Assembly: GCA_038501625.1 (NCBI GenBank)
Contig: JAZAYU010001044.1
Coordinates: 34,737 to 98,736, forward strand
Direction: 5' to 3'
DNA: 64,000 nt
DNA from: Corbicula japonica
Lineage: Eukaryota; Mollusca; Bivalvia; Venerida; Cyrenidae
The notes under the pieces were generated by a model that did not search any database, was not told where the DNA came from, and worked only from the letters and a program-made list of their open reading frames with translations. Shown here piece after piece: positions 56,601-64,000 of the stretch (position 1 is its first letter; each line of letters starts with the position of its first letter). Both the position numbers and the translations under genes were made by a program.

Positions 56601-59422
56601 ATAAGTTGCTTTTCTAATTTCTACATATACATAATAAAGTAAAAGAATTAAAAACACAACTTCTTTAATCACGAAACATGTATATACCTAATAATTATTT
56701 AAAAATCACATTTTGCAATGGCATAAAAATTAATAACTAACTATGTATTAGATTAATTGATTTACGGAATTTTCTGTTACAGACTTTTTGCGATAGCCTG
56801 TACTATAGTATTTGGCTTCACCCATAACGTACCACACTAAGCGTTGAGATTCTAGATTTTATTGAGCTATTCCTGATGTGCATTTCTTTACAGAAGAAAG
56901 ACCGTAAAGTTACATGAAAATAACATGATTTACCATTATCAAACTGAGTTTCTAACCATGATAAAATTCCGAATTCCATCAAAAAGGTTGTAATGACAAA
57001 TCTGTTTCCCAAAGAAATAAATTTTTTACAAGCACTTGCTACTGTAACTTTTGAAGTTGAAGTTGAAAGCAGGGTGAAGTTGTGATTCCCAGTGATTAAG
57101 TGCTGCAAGAACTTAATGCTTTTCTTCATATATACACATTTTAACTTGTATGCAACCAGCATAGATCCAGATCAGCTGACAAATTCATGCAATCTGATCA
57201 GGAAAAAAAGGTGAAATATGCATAACAGGTATCGCCACATTCAGAAAAAACAGCCTCCGCACACAGTCAAGAAGAAGAGAGGGGGAGAGAGCATGGTTAA
57301 TAAAATGATCAGTTTCAAAAAAGACACCACTAACAATAAACAAAAATGAGTACCCGAGGGGTTACCGCCTTGGAACGGTCAGTAGCAAATCAAATTGCCA
57401 CTGGGGGTTTAAACCAGGTTCAACCTCACACTTGCCCCAACAGGTTCTCATATCACAAAACAAGTACAAGTTGTCTTGGTGAAAAGACTCCAACCCACTT
57501 ATCTGCTCAACAATGTTGCATGCAAAACCACACAAACATATAAAACATAAGAAGCTAAGAGCATTGCAAAGCCGAATGGGGTACTCAATGATCTTACCGA
57601 GACCAGAGCTCCTGGAGTAAAATCAGCAAGAACACGATGACAGGGATAAAAGAAACAAATCGAGCTTCTTGGTTCTTTTAAGAAAAGATTTCCCCATTAA
57701 CCTTCATAAACTCTTAAACCCCTGCCACCGTCGTGCAACCAAAGAGGTAAGCATAATGATCAACTGTAGAAGGGTTAATCACCAGGCCTGCAGAGCGCTG
57801 TAAAATATCATGTTGGTAACCTTTCTTTTTAAATGTACAGATGGTTTTTACGAATAACCGGGAGAAATTAACACTGCCTTTTATCTTTTTAAGTTTATAA
57901 ATTAAATCTCCATACGCTGGTGACATCTCGGTCAGAAATAACTAATAAATTTTAAAGTGAAAAGTGCAAATCATGATCACAAATATGTCATCTGATCAGG
58001 ATGTACACAACATGTATTTGGGAATGTCTTTGAATGATCCTTTAATTTTTTTATTGATGTGAGTTAAATTTCTTTCCTTTTTAGAAACAAATTTAGATTA
58101 ATATACCGGTAATTGTACATATTTAAAGAAGTGGTGTTCAGGAAAAGTGAAATTCTTCAATACAGGCATTTGATGTTTTATTAATTTCTTGTGGAAAATT
58201 TAAAGTTCATGCACGGCGTAGCCGTGTTTACCACATTTAGAGGAAATGTTTATTAAACGGTTAAATGAACCACTATTTATTTATATTTATTTATTAATTG
58301 TGGTGTTCTGAAATTTCTTTGGTATTTTGGGGAGAATAGTTCATGCCATTCCCAGGTATTTCTTGTTCAAATAATTTAGACTTTATACTTTCTTTTTCTT
58401 TCATTAATATCATTTTAAAAAATCTAACTATTTTTCATACCCAAGTGAAGCCACTGGGCTTCAAACACTTTAAACAACCCAAATGTTTTCCATACCCAAA
58501 TGAAAGCCATCAGATATGGACTACATCTTAAACCATTCTGTGTGATCAGAATGTAACAGCTTGCATTTAGATTCTTCAGGTTATTTCTGACAAATCGTTA
58601 ACAGTTTAGATCCAGATCATAAGACACAGATGTGGTAGCTGATCTGGATCTATACCGGTAGCCCATGTGATAAAAGGCATATTATCTGGAGTAAAATGTT
58701 AAATTTAATGTTTACAAGATGAATAATTTCTCAACACTTCCTGTCATATTTCAGGTCCAGGTGATGCTAGAAAGATGACACAGTCAATCATGGGTTAGTG
58801 CAGCTTTGACAGCAGTAAAGGTAAAGGTAAAGGTATGGGTTTATAGCCTGTAATTAGTAACGTATTCAACCGACTTTCACATTTACCCGCCCCCCCCCCC
58901 CCCCCCGATCACTGGAAGATAAGTCGTCCGTTAACAGTTGGCTTATATTCCTCACAGGTACCCATTTATACACCTGGGTGGAGAGAAGCAATGAAGGCTT
59001 AATTTCTTGCTTAAGGAATTTAGCGGCCGGACTGGGGCTCGAACCCGGGACCCCTCGATCCCTAAGCGAGCGCTCTACCACTGGACTGCCGTTGCCTTCA
59101 GTTTTACAATGAAGTGTCTGATTCTAAGACTGGCAAGATGCAAACAAAAGTATTCTTGTAGGTTTATGGTTTTATTTTTATTAAATTTCTTTTATTAATA
59201 ATAAACATAGTATTGTAGCTCATAAATTTCCTTAACACATCTCAAATATTTCACTATTCCAAATACCATTATATCTGAATAATTTTTCAATAACAGATCT
59301 TTTATTTTAAAAGTTATTTTTGTGCACTACAGATGAACGTTATTCAGTGTAACATAAATGTGGTTCATAATTAATATTTTACTTTTTCAGCCAATCTGCA
59401 ACTTCAGCTGTCTGCGGCATGA
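41570..59422 (+). CDS. Gene 5: multi-exon gene of unknown function (partial model)
   Basis: Exons with matching phases: 41570-41649 (phase 2 in, 1 out), 42689-42790 (1, 1), 58755-58793 (1, 1), 59391-59422 (terminal, TGA). Exon peptides are LKYTYERCVTTLVHETGIRE KIDYWR, then MCITNPMKPIDTYAELVDSY GTEYEHNHSKQIQ, then GPGDARKMTQSIM, then ANLQLQLSAA and stop. Each has a TTTCAG-type acceptor and a GT donor. The coding-like composition, the exact phase fit over a 16-kb intron and the promoter-like start at 39.9 kb support one gene. The first coding exon with the start codon was not found between 40.0 and 41.57 kb. The peptide is not recognised. Other end possibilities are the open frame at 44812-44981, or splicing into gene 4, which also has a phase-1 acceptor. 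Confidence 0.55.
41733..42077. mobile_element. MITE with GGCTGGACAA ends
   Basis: Left ggctggacaaacctact; right aaatttgtccagccc. About 345 bp, no ORF. It lies in gene 5 intron. A second copy, split by later insertions, is at 52821-54903. Confidence 0.8.
42078..42688. repeat. Gene 5 intron with family D fragment
   Basis: aaatccagatcagatggc and tcagatcagctggcacatc near 42365-42410 belong to family D. Nothing else was seen. Confidence 0.45.
42689..42790 (+). CDS. Gene 5 exon encoding MCITNPMKPIDTYAELVDSY...
   Basis: Acceptor ATTTTCAG, 102 bp, donor CAAG|GTTTGC. Phases 1 and 1 join the flanking exons. Confidence 0.6.
42791..44439. other. Gene 5 intron, no feature recognised
   Basis: AT-rich DNA without convincing exons. 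tcacgtgactgg near 44283 is an isolated E-box-like palindrome (CACGTG). Confidence 0.4.
44440..44650 (+). repeat. Family D dispersed repeat
   Basis: gaccaatgtatatccagttc, cagtctgatcaggatctag, gaggttatttctgacca and gtttagatccagatca in the order seen at 55.1, 55.8 and 58.6 kb. Confidence 0.7.
44812..44981 (+). CDS. Possible alternative terminal exon of gene 5
   Basis: Acceptor AATATTTCAG, then 55 open codons in phase 1 (KQLHMKCCGETRLTVLESRG ... CVIVISN) to TAA. The phase fits the 42790 donor. Coding character is only moderate, so it may be chance. Confidence 0.25.
44982..46199. other. No feature recognised upstream of gene 4
   Basis: The signal-peptide exon of gene 4 should lie in or left of this interval, ending in phase 1. 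No convincing ATG-hydrophobic-GT candidate was found. Confidence 0.35.
46200..46320 (+). mobile_element. Family B, truncated copy
   Basis: aatatatgcatatcaggaat, cagcctccccacgcagcg and gagaggaagagagag are present. The copy then stops at tatgtcaattcaaata, so only the constant end and CT/GA block are present. The 69-aa frame across it is repeat-derived. Confidence 0.8.
46551..46722 (+). CDS. Gene 4 exon: EGF-like extracellular part
   Basis: Acceptor TATTTTACAG, donor GCAG|GTACAT. A naive frame runs through the donor and hides the border. Nine cysteines in about 57 codons. Confidence 0.7.
46551..50031 (+). CDS. Gene 4: small Cys-rich single-pass membrane protein with PPxY tail (5' end missing)
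   Basis: Exons with GT-AG borders and consistent phases: 46551-46722 (1 in, 2 out), 47140-47319 (2, 2), 47855-47973 (2, 1), 49982-50031 (terminal, TAG at 50029-50031). Order of parts: a short extracellular region with ~12 cysteines including an EGF-like pattern (CNNGYVCRNGFTSC, CVYDPVRDEGLCRC, CPDGAVFLDNAC); a Ser/Gln linker; a glycine/valine-rich membrane helix (GIIGGSVVGGIVVVGGGVGL) ending in CCW and basic residues; a cysteine-containing cytoplasmic stretch; and ARKPPPPPYTDPVS at the end. PPPPPY is a PPxY site for WW-domain proteins such as Nedd4-type ligases, so ubiquitin-linked trafficking is a reasonable guess. The overall shape recalls WBP1/Shisa-like adaptors. The signal peptide exon was not found; the protein is about 165 aa without it. 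Confidence 0.72.
47140..47319 (+). CDS. Gene 4 exon: last cysteines, linker and membrane helix
   Basis: Acceptor ATTTTGTAG, donor TGCAG|GTGTTG. Finishes the cysteine module and encodes the whole transmembrane helix. The repeated GGT/GTT codons of the helix make it close to a microsatellite. Confidence 0.75.
47745..47771. repeat. Perfect 11-bp hairpin in gene 4 intron
   Basis: TTGCGATCCAT, TTTTA loop, ATGGATCGCAA. Isolated; no terminator function is implied in a eukaryote. Confidence 0.8.
47855..47973 (+). CDS. Gene 4 exon: cytoplasmic Cys/Gln-rich stretch
   Basis: Acceptor TTTTTAACAG, donor GCAT|GTAATA. Encodes KDSCNNIVCCHKGNVQASHN and a Gln/Ser-rich end. Vicinal cysteines may be palmitoylated (inference). 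Confidence 0.65.
47974..49981. other. Gene 4 last intron
   Basis: 2.0 kb AT-rich. The 88-aa minus frame at 48307-48573 has no recognisable domain and no splice context; it is not supported as a gene. Confidence 0.45.
49982..50031 (+). CDS. Gene 4 terminal exon: PPxY motif
   Basis: Acceptor TTCATTTCAG, then CT GAT GCA AGA AAA, five proline codons, TAC ACA GAT CCA GTA AGC TAG. The final residues also resemble a PDZ-ligand-like C terminus only loosely. Confidence 0.72.
50032..50975. other. 3' flank of gene 4, nothing else recognised
   Basis: The gene 4 3' untranslated region must lie here. Candidate poly(A) signals are only loose AT-rich matches. No other exon was seen. Confidence 0.4.
50976..51725 (+). 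repeat. ~750-bp direct repeat, copy 1
   Basis: From aataaattaaatagatcaatg to ttttttacaagaat, almost identical to 53003-53757. Contains a small MITE at 51121-51265. Confidence 0.9.
51121..51265. mobile_element. Small MITE with CAGTGAAACCCC ends
   Basis: Left cagtgaaacccctctata; right tgagggggtttactg; flanked by TATA on both sides (51117-51120 and 51266-51269). A second copy at 53154-53322 is about 24 bp longer internally. Confidence 0.75.
51726..52820. other. Gene-free AT-rich stretch
   Basis: Contains a short internal repeat (ttgaggatttc-ttgtt, about 51786 and 51869). A cggacgaacggacagacaaacc tract near 52567 is low complexity. No gene was seen. Confidence 0.45.
53003..53757 (+). repeat. 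~750-bp direct repeat, copy 2 (inserted in a MITE)
   Basis: Same sequence as 50976-51725, including the inner MITE at 53154-53322. It is bordered by gaat on both sides within the host MITE, which may be a 4-bp target duplication. It has clear edges, so it behaves like a mobile unit. Confidence 0.85.
53777..54791. mobile_element. 1.0-kb TIR element with CCCAGCAAGCA ends
   Basis: Left CCCAGCAAGCA (53777-53787) and right TGCTTGCTGGG (54781-54791). The inverted match continues imperfectly for about 32 bp (atatcg-gcca-ca-ttgg). Inside, at about 53815-54065, is a degenerate repeat around ggcccatcatcagattttta. The 96-aa plus frame over it simply translates this repeat. No transposase. Confidence 0.85.
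54960..55990. repeat. Cluster of family D repeats and short GCCGTG hairpins
   Basis: Family D copies at about 55080-55330 and 55770-55990 (ttactcc, taacaccattatt, ctgatcaggatct, attaggttatttc) are each preceded by an aagccgtgttttaaccc-type word. Related CACGGC-AAA-GCCGTG lies at 54974-54988 and gacgacgaagccgtgtttcc at about 55424. Confidence 0.7.
55991..56540. mobile_element. ~550-bp MITE with ATACTGTATAAGTGG ends
   Basis: Left atactgtataagtggttatt and right aataaccacttatacggtat are inverted repeats that continue into tctgcgg/ccgcaga. Inside are extra ctgcgg words and a tatataaatatagtaaa doublet. No ORF. Confidence 0.85.
56541..57207. other. Gene-free stretch before family B
   Basis: Short decayed repeats only (ataatttcta/acaacttctttaa doublet near 56570-56670; family D stub near 57167-57200). 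The 114-aa minus frame 56818-57162 has no recognisable domain. Confidence 0.4.
57208..57840 (+). mobile_element. Family B element, long copy
   Basis: Starts gtgaaatatgcataacaggt and carries all blocks in order to cagagcgctgtaaaatatca. With the copy at 8.67 kb it defines the likely full length. It includes the gcaacattgttgag, catcgtgttcttg and ctggtctcggtaag blocks seen in the reverse copies. Confidence 0.85.
57841..58540. repeat. Family D stub, GTA-loop hairpin and decayed palindrome copy
   Basis: Family D words near 57960-58010. CACGGC-GTA-GCCGTG lies at about 58212-58226. About 58435-58520 repeats the 39.5-kb palindrome words (catacccaagtgaag, ttcaaacactttaaacaacc, ttttccatacccaaatg). Confidence 0.65.
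58545..58700 (+). repeat. Family D repeat
   Basis: gtgatcagaatgtaac, ttcaggttatttctgaca, cagtttagatccagatca and tgatctggatctataccgg in family order, directly upstream of the candidate gene 5 micro-exon. Confidence 0.65.
58755..58793 (+). CDS. Gene 5 candidate penultimate micro-exon
   Basis: Acceptor ATATTTCAG, 39 bp, donor ATGG|GTTAGT. Encodes PGDARKMTQSIM in phase 1-1. Micro-exon size makes it less certain than the others. Confidence 0.45.
58820..59098 (-). mobile_element. tRNA-derived SINE
   Basis: Minus strand: tRNA-like head GGCAACGGCAGTCCAGTGG, TAGAGCGCTCGCTTAGGG and GGTTCGAGCCCC (A- and B-box), followed by a ~160-bp body with a G-run (C-run at 58889-58907 on plus) and a tail of CTTTAC repeats (plus: ggtaaaggtaaaggtaaagg at about 58819-58836). 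The acceptor-stem ends do not pair as a working tRNA would, and the body is attached, so it is a SINE and not a tRNA gene. Confidence 0.85.
59391..59422 (+). CDS. Gene 5 candidate terminal exon
   Basis: Acceptor ACTTTTTCAG, then CC AAT CTG CAA CTT CAG CTG and TGA at 59420-59422. An AATAAA-like signal (gaataaatgg) occurs about 110 bases further on. Confidence 0.45.
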
Positions 59423-59934
59423 TTTGACACGCCTCCACTGTATTTGAATTCTTCATCACAAGTTGGAACATACAAAGCGTTTATATTTTGATAGTTTTCT
59501 TTGTCAACGTGGAAAATCTAAAAAAGCTAAATGAATAAATGGTTAATGTATCATTCATTCTCATAAGCGGTTGGAAAGAGCCAAACAACTACTCAGCAAC
59601 TTTTATGGGCGATGCTGTGTTTGAAAACATTAAGTTGATGAACATCCAAGGTCTTATTTAAAGAATTTGACTTCTAGCCCAGGATTCTCATGATTTTGCT
59701 GTTAAATAGTTTTTATGTGACCAGATCTTCCACTGCAATTGTTGGACAACATAGCACCACAGACTGACAGATTGAACCACAGACTGATTACACATATATA
59801 TTTAAAAACTTTCTCTGCAACATGCTAACATTATGATTTGTTTAAGTTTAATTGGAAAGGAAAACTTGTAATGCTCTGAAAGATATTAAATGACTCCTGA
59901 TTAGACAGCATTGCATCTATAGAATGCTTTTTTG

Positions 59935-60470
59935 CTATGAGTAATGTAGACAAAATTGTTACTTTTACATATGTTCTTGACCATTACATCCGTAGGATGT
60001 GTTTTTTTATGTATGAGTTTCAGGTATGTGAGATTAATGAAGACAAAATTGTTATTTTTACATATGCTCTTGAGTATTGAATCCCTCGTACACATTTTTA
60101 TATGAGTTATTTGTCTGTAATGTTGACAAAACTGTTAACTTTGCATATGTTCTTGGATGCATTTTTGTACAAGTAATGTGTAAGTAATGTTGACAAAATT
60201 GTTATTTTTGCATATGTTCTTGAGCATTGCATACCTAGAACACGTTATTTGTTTAAGTTGTACCGAGTTCAGTTGACAAATATTTTATTTTCCATATTTT
60301 TACTAATGGTTATTTTTACATACCATCTATCAGAAGGGGTCATAGGCAACAGACAAAAAGGCTGAAGACCGCTTTTGGCTTTCAGTAGACGGATTATATT
60401 TTTGAGAATTGCGTTGGACACATTTTTTGTGTCAGTTATGTGTCAGCATTGTTGACAAAATTATGCCTCT
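59935..60470. repeat. Degenerate minisatellite, unit about 80-120 bp
   Basis: Words gacaaaattgttattttta, catatgttcttgag and cattgcat recur four to five times (about 59950, 60042, 60124, 60192 and, partly, 60450). Confidence 0.75.
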
Positions 60471-61660
60471 AAGGCCTCGGATGCAGTACAATATGAATCA
60501 CTATCATAACTCTTGAATTCATATGTATGCATTTTATTGCACGTGTGACTAGTGTAGATCACAATTATTTCGCACATTTGTGATGTCTGATCGTCCTTAG
60601 GACCTTCACTGTTTTCATTTTGGTTAGAAATAACACATATTATATTAGAATACGAACACAGTGTAGATCCTGATCAGATGGTACAACTGTGCCCGCTGAA
60701 CAATTTCTAAACTGTTTAATTTTCAATACAGGTGTATAGATCTTTCAAGTAAAGGGTTAATACCAGTATAGCTTTAATTAGATATAAACTAAAAAGATAT
60801 CAAACTGTTTGTTAAATGATTAATTAAGTTATTTCTGACCAGAAAGCAAACAGTGAAAATCCTGATTACATGACATGTATGTTCTGCCTGACCAGGATCT
60901 GCTATAAAATGTTGCATATATAGAGAGGAAGAGGTTAATTCAAACATGGTTTATTTGATTTTACAAAGGTATATTTACGAATGAATAGCATAGGATTATT
61001 GACTTGTTATTTAAATGTGACTGATTTTACACTTTTCGTTTATTGAGTTACGAAAACATAAACGATTAATATCGTAATCCATGGATATCGGCATTTTGAA
61101 AAAAGAATCAATACAAAACTAACAATTAATATAGGTCATATATTTGACCTTTCGCTATAAATTTTGCACAATAATGAGTTTAGGCAGGTGTGACTACATT
61201 GTAAAACTAAAGTCTAAAAAGTAATATACGTGTCAGGCTTGTCTGCATAGGTAAACCTATTAATCGTATCTTAAATTCGGTCACACAGGTAAACCTTTAC
61301 TCTGGTAAACTATGTAAATTAATATATCCAAAGCAGTCATGCACATTATTGACTTCATTCTGTAAAACATAATGCGATACATTAATCAGGGTTCCCGCTG
61401 GATTTTGTAGAATTCTCGTCAACACGTTTGTTGATTGCAAAAAGTAGGAGCCAATTAGGAGCCACTTGAGCAAAAAGTTTGGAGCCAATCAAATAGCTCT
61501 ATTATTCACTTATACCCCATTCATATTTCAAAACAAAAATACAGATATTTAAATATATTTTATTTTTGAAAAATGACAATAACAAATATTGAAATGTCTT
61601 CATGTGCCAGAATATAAAAAATTGCGGTGGCACTTTGGACAGCCTTCCTACTTCTGTCCA
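60471..61660. repeat. Family D fragments; otherwise no feature
   Basis: Family D words near 60655-60745 and 60830-60935 (gtagatcctgatcagatgg, gttatttctgaccagaaagc, gaccaggatct). A ggagccaattaggagccac doublet lies near 61450. No supported exon was seen. Confidence 0.5.
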
Positions 61661-61671
61661 CCGAAATTTAC

Positions 61672-61726
61672 CTAGCAGTCTGCATCTGTTGCTGGAACTT
61701 TGCAGAACCAACAGCCGTCTTCTGGT
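61672..61726 (-). CDS. Orphan exon candidate (minus strand)
   Basis: Acceptor TTATTTTTAG, 55 bp, donor CTAG|GTAAAT. Encodes QKTAVGSAKFQQQMQTA in a protein-like composition. No partner exon was identified, so it is only a candidate. Confidence 0.25.
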
Positions 61727-63092
61727 CTAAAAATAATTTTTAAAAAAATAGTTGTAAATATATTGGAGGCATGCTTTCTTCAAGCATAAATTACAGTACA
61801 TAGATTTCGTTTCGGCATCATACTTCACAAATGGAAACTTTAATTCAGACTGCAGGTATTCTTTAAAGCATCTTGGTGTTATAGTGGAATTTTAATGTTG
61901 GTGTAATAAAACTACTTTTGTGTGATTAGTTTCTTTTTTTTCCTTTTAAAAAATCAATTATCACCTTTCTGTAATTATTTTACCACACCCGTCAACCGGC
62001 AGAGCCAGGAGCAGACGGCACATCCAGGCGCAGACACGGTAAGTTTTTTTCATACTTGACAGCGGTGTAAGTAATTATCATTTTTGCTAGTTTTGATTAT
62101 CCCTTGGAAAGAAATATCGGCAGTTTTTAAAGCCAAATGAATTCTGCACATATATGTTGATTTCTAAAGTGGTATAAGGGATAATAAACATTTTATTGCG
62201 ATTTAAATACGGAAGTTTGAGATGTACTCTTGAAGTTCTGCGTTTTATAGCAAAATGCTCCATGTATCTGAAAATCTGCATAAATCTGTAAGCACCATTG
62301 AAAAATTTAATCAATCCCCTGGCAATATGTGAAATATTAGCACAAACAGACTTTTAACTATTTCGCGAGGGCTTAGTGAATAGAGCTGGGGTATATAAAT
62401 GGGCAGATCCATGGAGCAGAAAGCGAATTTATTGGCGGGGATCAAGAGCAGATATAATCGAGTACGGAAAATCGTTTGATGTATATTTTTACACTATTTT
62501 ACGTCCTCAATAATAAAATTTCGTTGACATACAGTGATAGTATTGACATGTCCGTCCGTATGTCTGTTCATGTCATAAAGTATACAGAAATCATCTCTAG
62601 AGGAGTTTTGTAAAACTTGCGATGCATGAACATTAGTTAACTAAATTATCGCTATTTTATCAGATTAAGCCTTCGTATGTGATTGCAATTAGATCATTTT
62701 AACGACTTCAAACTACATTAATAATTATGACAGCATTTTGAAATTGTGTACTTCATCAAACATTCAGTTATTTACCGGTCCGTGTCTTTAAAACATGTTT
62801 AGCCATCATTTGGTCATTAGGGTGAATGAAATAAAAACAAGCTGGGATATTATCAGCTTGTATTAGTCGAAACATAACAAATAAGCTCTAGACTTATTTT
62901 GGCTACATCTGTACACAATATCTCTTCCACGGAAGAAAAAAAAACACCTTTTTACATTGATTTCAAATAAAGATTTAACCATTATTTGTCGAACTTCGTC
63001 TGGGAATATTTTCACGATATATTCTAATTTTCTGAGATTTTTAGCGTTTAAAGAAACTATATATTATGTTCTGTTCTGAAAACGAAAGTTGA
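61727..63092 (+). promoter_or_regulatory. Upstream region of a right-edge gene; TATA-like site
   Basis: TATATAAA at 62392-62399 lies in gctggggtatataaatgg, with a purine start-like region ~30 bp downstream. A GC-rich block ending gacacG|GTAAGT at about 61985-62038 may be a non-coding exon. Either could serve the candidate first exon at 63.09 kb. The rest is AT-rich with no other feature. Confidence 0.3.
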
Positions 63093-63117
63093 ATGGCGGA
63101 CGAACAGTTTACCCCAG
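63093..63117 (+). CDS. Candidate first coding exon of a right-edge gene
   Basis: gttgaATGGCGGACGAACAG...CCCCAG|GTAATG: a good start context, MADEQFTP, and a consensus donor leaving phase 1. A short acidic start of this kind is common in cytosolic proteins. No downstream exon was found before 64000. Confidence 0.4.
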
Positions 63118-64000
63118 GTAATGTTTCAACTTATTTTCACCATCATTTCTTTATCGATTTTTGTAAACAAAACAAAATAGATGACACTTAATATGTTTTA
63201 GAAGTATTTGTTTTTTTCTGCAGGTTCGGTAGATTTTAGTTTTGGTTAAATTTGCGATGAAATGTAGCCTAGTTATGAACATTTGCAAACTATGTTTACA
63301 ATTTCCAATAATGAAGCCCAAAACGCATTTTCTGTCTCTAAATCTGAAACTATAAAATGTAGACTTTCTTCCACTTATATTAAAAAATGGATCCGCCAAC
63401 TCGAGCAACTATAACAAATTTGCGAAAAACGGCCATGCCTTGTGTACAGTGTCCAGCACAGTTATGTACGGAGAGTAAATGAAAAATTGTTTGCGAGTGT
63501 ACGGTGAAAAGTAGGTAACGAATTCAATTTTCTGCCAAAATAAACTTCAGTACCTGAGCATTCACATACACTGATTAAGGAATTGGGTCTAGTGTCGAAA
63601 GCAGCGGGCGTGAAGCTGGGTATTACTATTGGTATTTCTATTGCAAGACCATGCGTAAAGTAAAAAAGTATTTTCAAAGAATAAAAAACCGTGTTTAATT
63701 AAACCATACACATTATATTTGACATAAATAGTAATGTAAAAAAGTCGTTTCCGTACGAATCTAATATTTTTATACGTGACCATTATTTTAAATATAAATG
63801 TAAAACCTTAGTTCATTCCAAAATTTCTAGTACGTTACATTCGAACTCCAAAATTTGTATCAAACAATATTTAATCGTGTTCGCTTATGCACTGTAAAAT
63901 GAACTAAGCTAGGTAAAGGATTGATTATTTTTTATCCGTCCTGTGGACTTCATTTAAAAACAAACTTCGTATGTACGAGGTACAGTCAAAAAGATCCCGG
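63118..64000. other. Probable intron, no feature recognised
   Basis: AT-rich with only short frames. The last bases (tacgaggtacagtcaaaaag, from about 63971) could be the start of an inverted repeat of a mariner-like element cut by the window edge; this cannot be tested here. Confidence 0.3.

Noticed and set aside
59025..59098. tRNA gene (B box GGTTCGAGCCC)
   Set aside because: It is joined to a SINE body and a CTTTAC tail, and the acceptor stem does not pair properly.

Overview
This is AT-rich, intron-rich, repeat-rich metazoan nuclear DNA. There are no bacterial-style operons; the genes are short exons with GT-AG borders, separated by long introns full of small transposable elements. The cysteine-rich EGF receptor cluster, the tRNA-derived SINEs and the very many MITEs point to a lophotrochozoan, most likely a bivalve mollusc. 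That is inference, because no species-diagnostic gene is visible.

Left part (1-13 kb): almost entirely repeats. There is a tandem ~660-bp repeat (family A), many copies of a ~600-bp dispersed element (family B), a MITE with a 5-bp target duplication, and degraded flanks of the receptor cluster.

Centre (14-38 kb): a tandem array of three related genes on the minus strand, each encoding a type I membrane protein with many EGF-like/cysteine-rich repeats (MEGF10/SCARF/Draper-like). The exon plan is signal-peptide exon, one ~1.1-kb ectodomain exon, a 127-bp transmembrane exon (found in genes 1 and 2), then a cytoplasmic-tail exon with tyrosine motifs. Intron phases are identical (1, 1, 2, 1). Each copy carries a different lesion. 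Gene 1 has an apparent frame break in the tail. Gene 2 has a 10-bp deletion that truncates the tail. Gene 3 has an in-frame TAA in the ectodomain and no recognisable transmembrane exon, although its tail is intact. The gene 2 and gene 3 units are a segmental duplication of roughly 8-10 kb, and a mariner element inserted upstream of gene 3 after that duplication.

Right part (39-64 kb): a plus-strand gene (gene 5, unidentified) starts at an ETS-like promoter near 39.9 kb and has small exons with matching phases out to 59.4 kb. Inside its span lies a second plus-strand gene (gene 4, 46.5-50.0 kb) for a small cysteine-rich single-pass membrane protein whose tail ends in a PPxY motif. Around these are striking palindromic repeats with GAA-loop hairpins, nested TIR elements, a ~750-bp duplication, a SINE and a minisatellite. 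A possible first coding exon of another plus-strand gene lies near 63.1 kb.

All gene models were read by eye from splice signals, frames and paralogue comparison. No alignment, RNA or database evidence was available.
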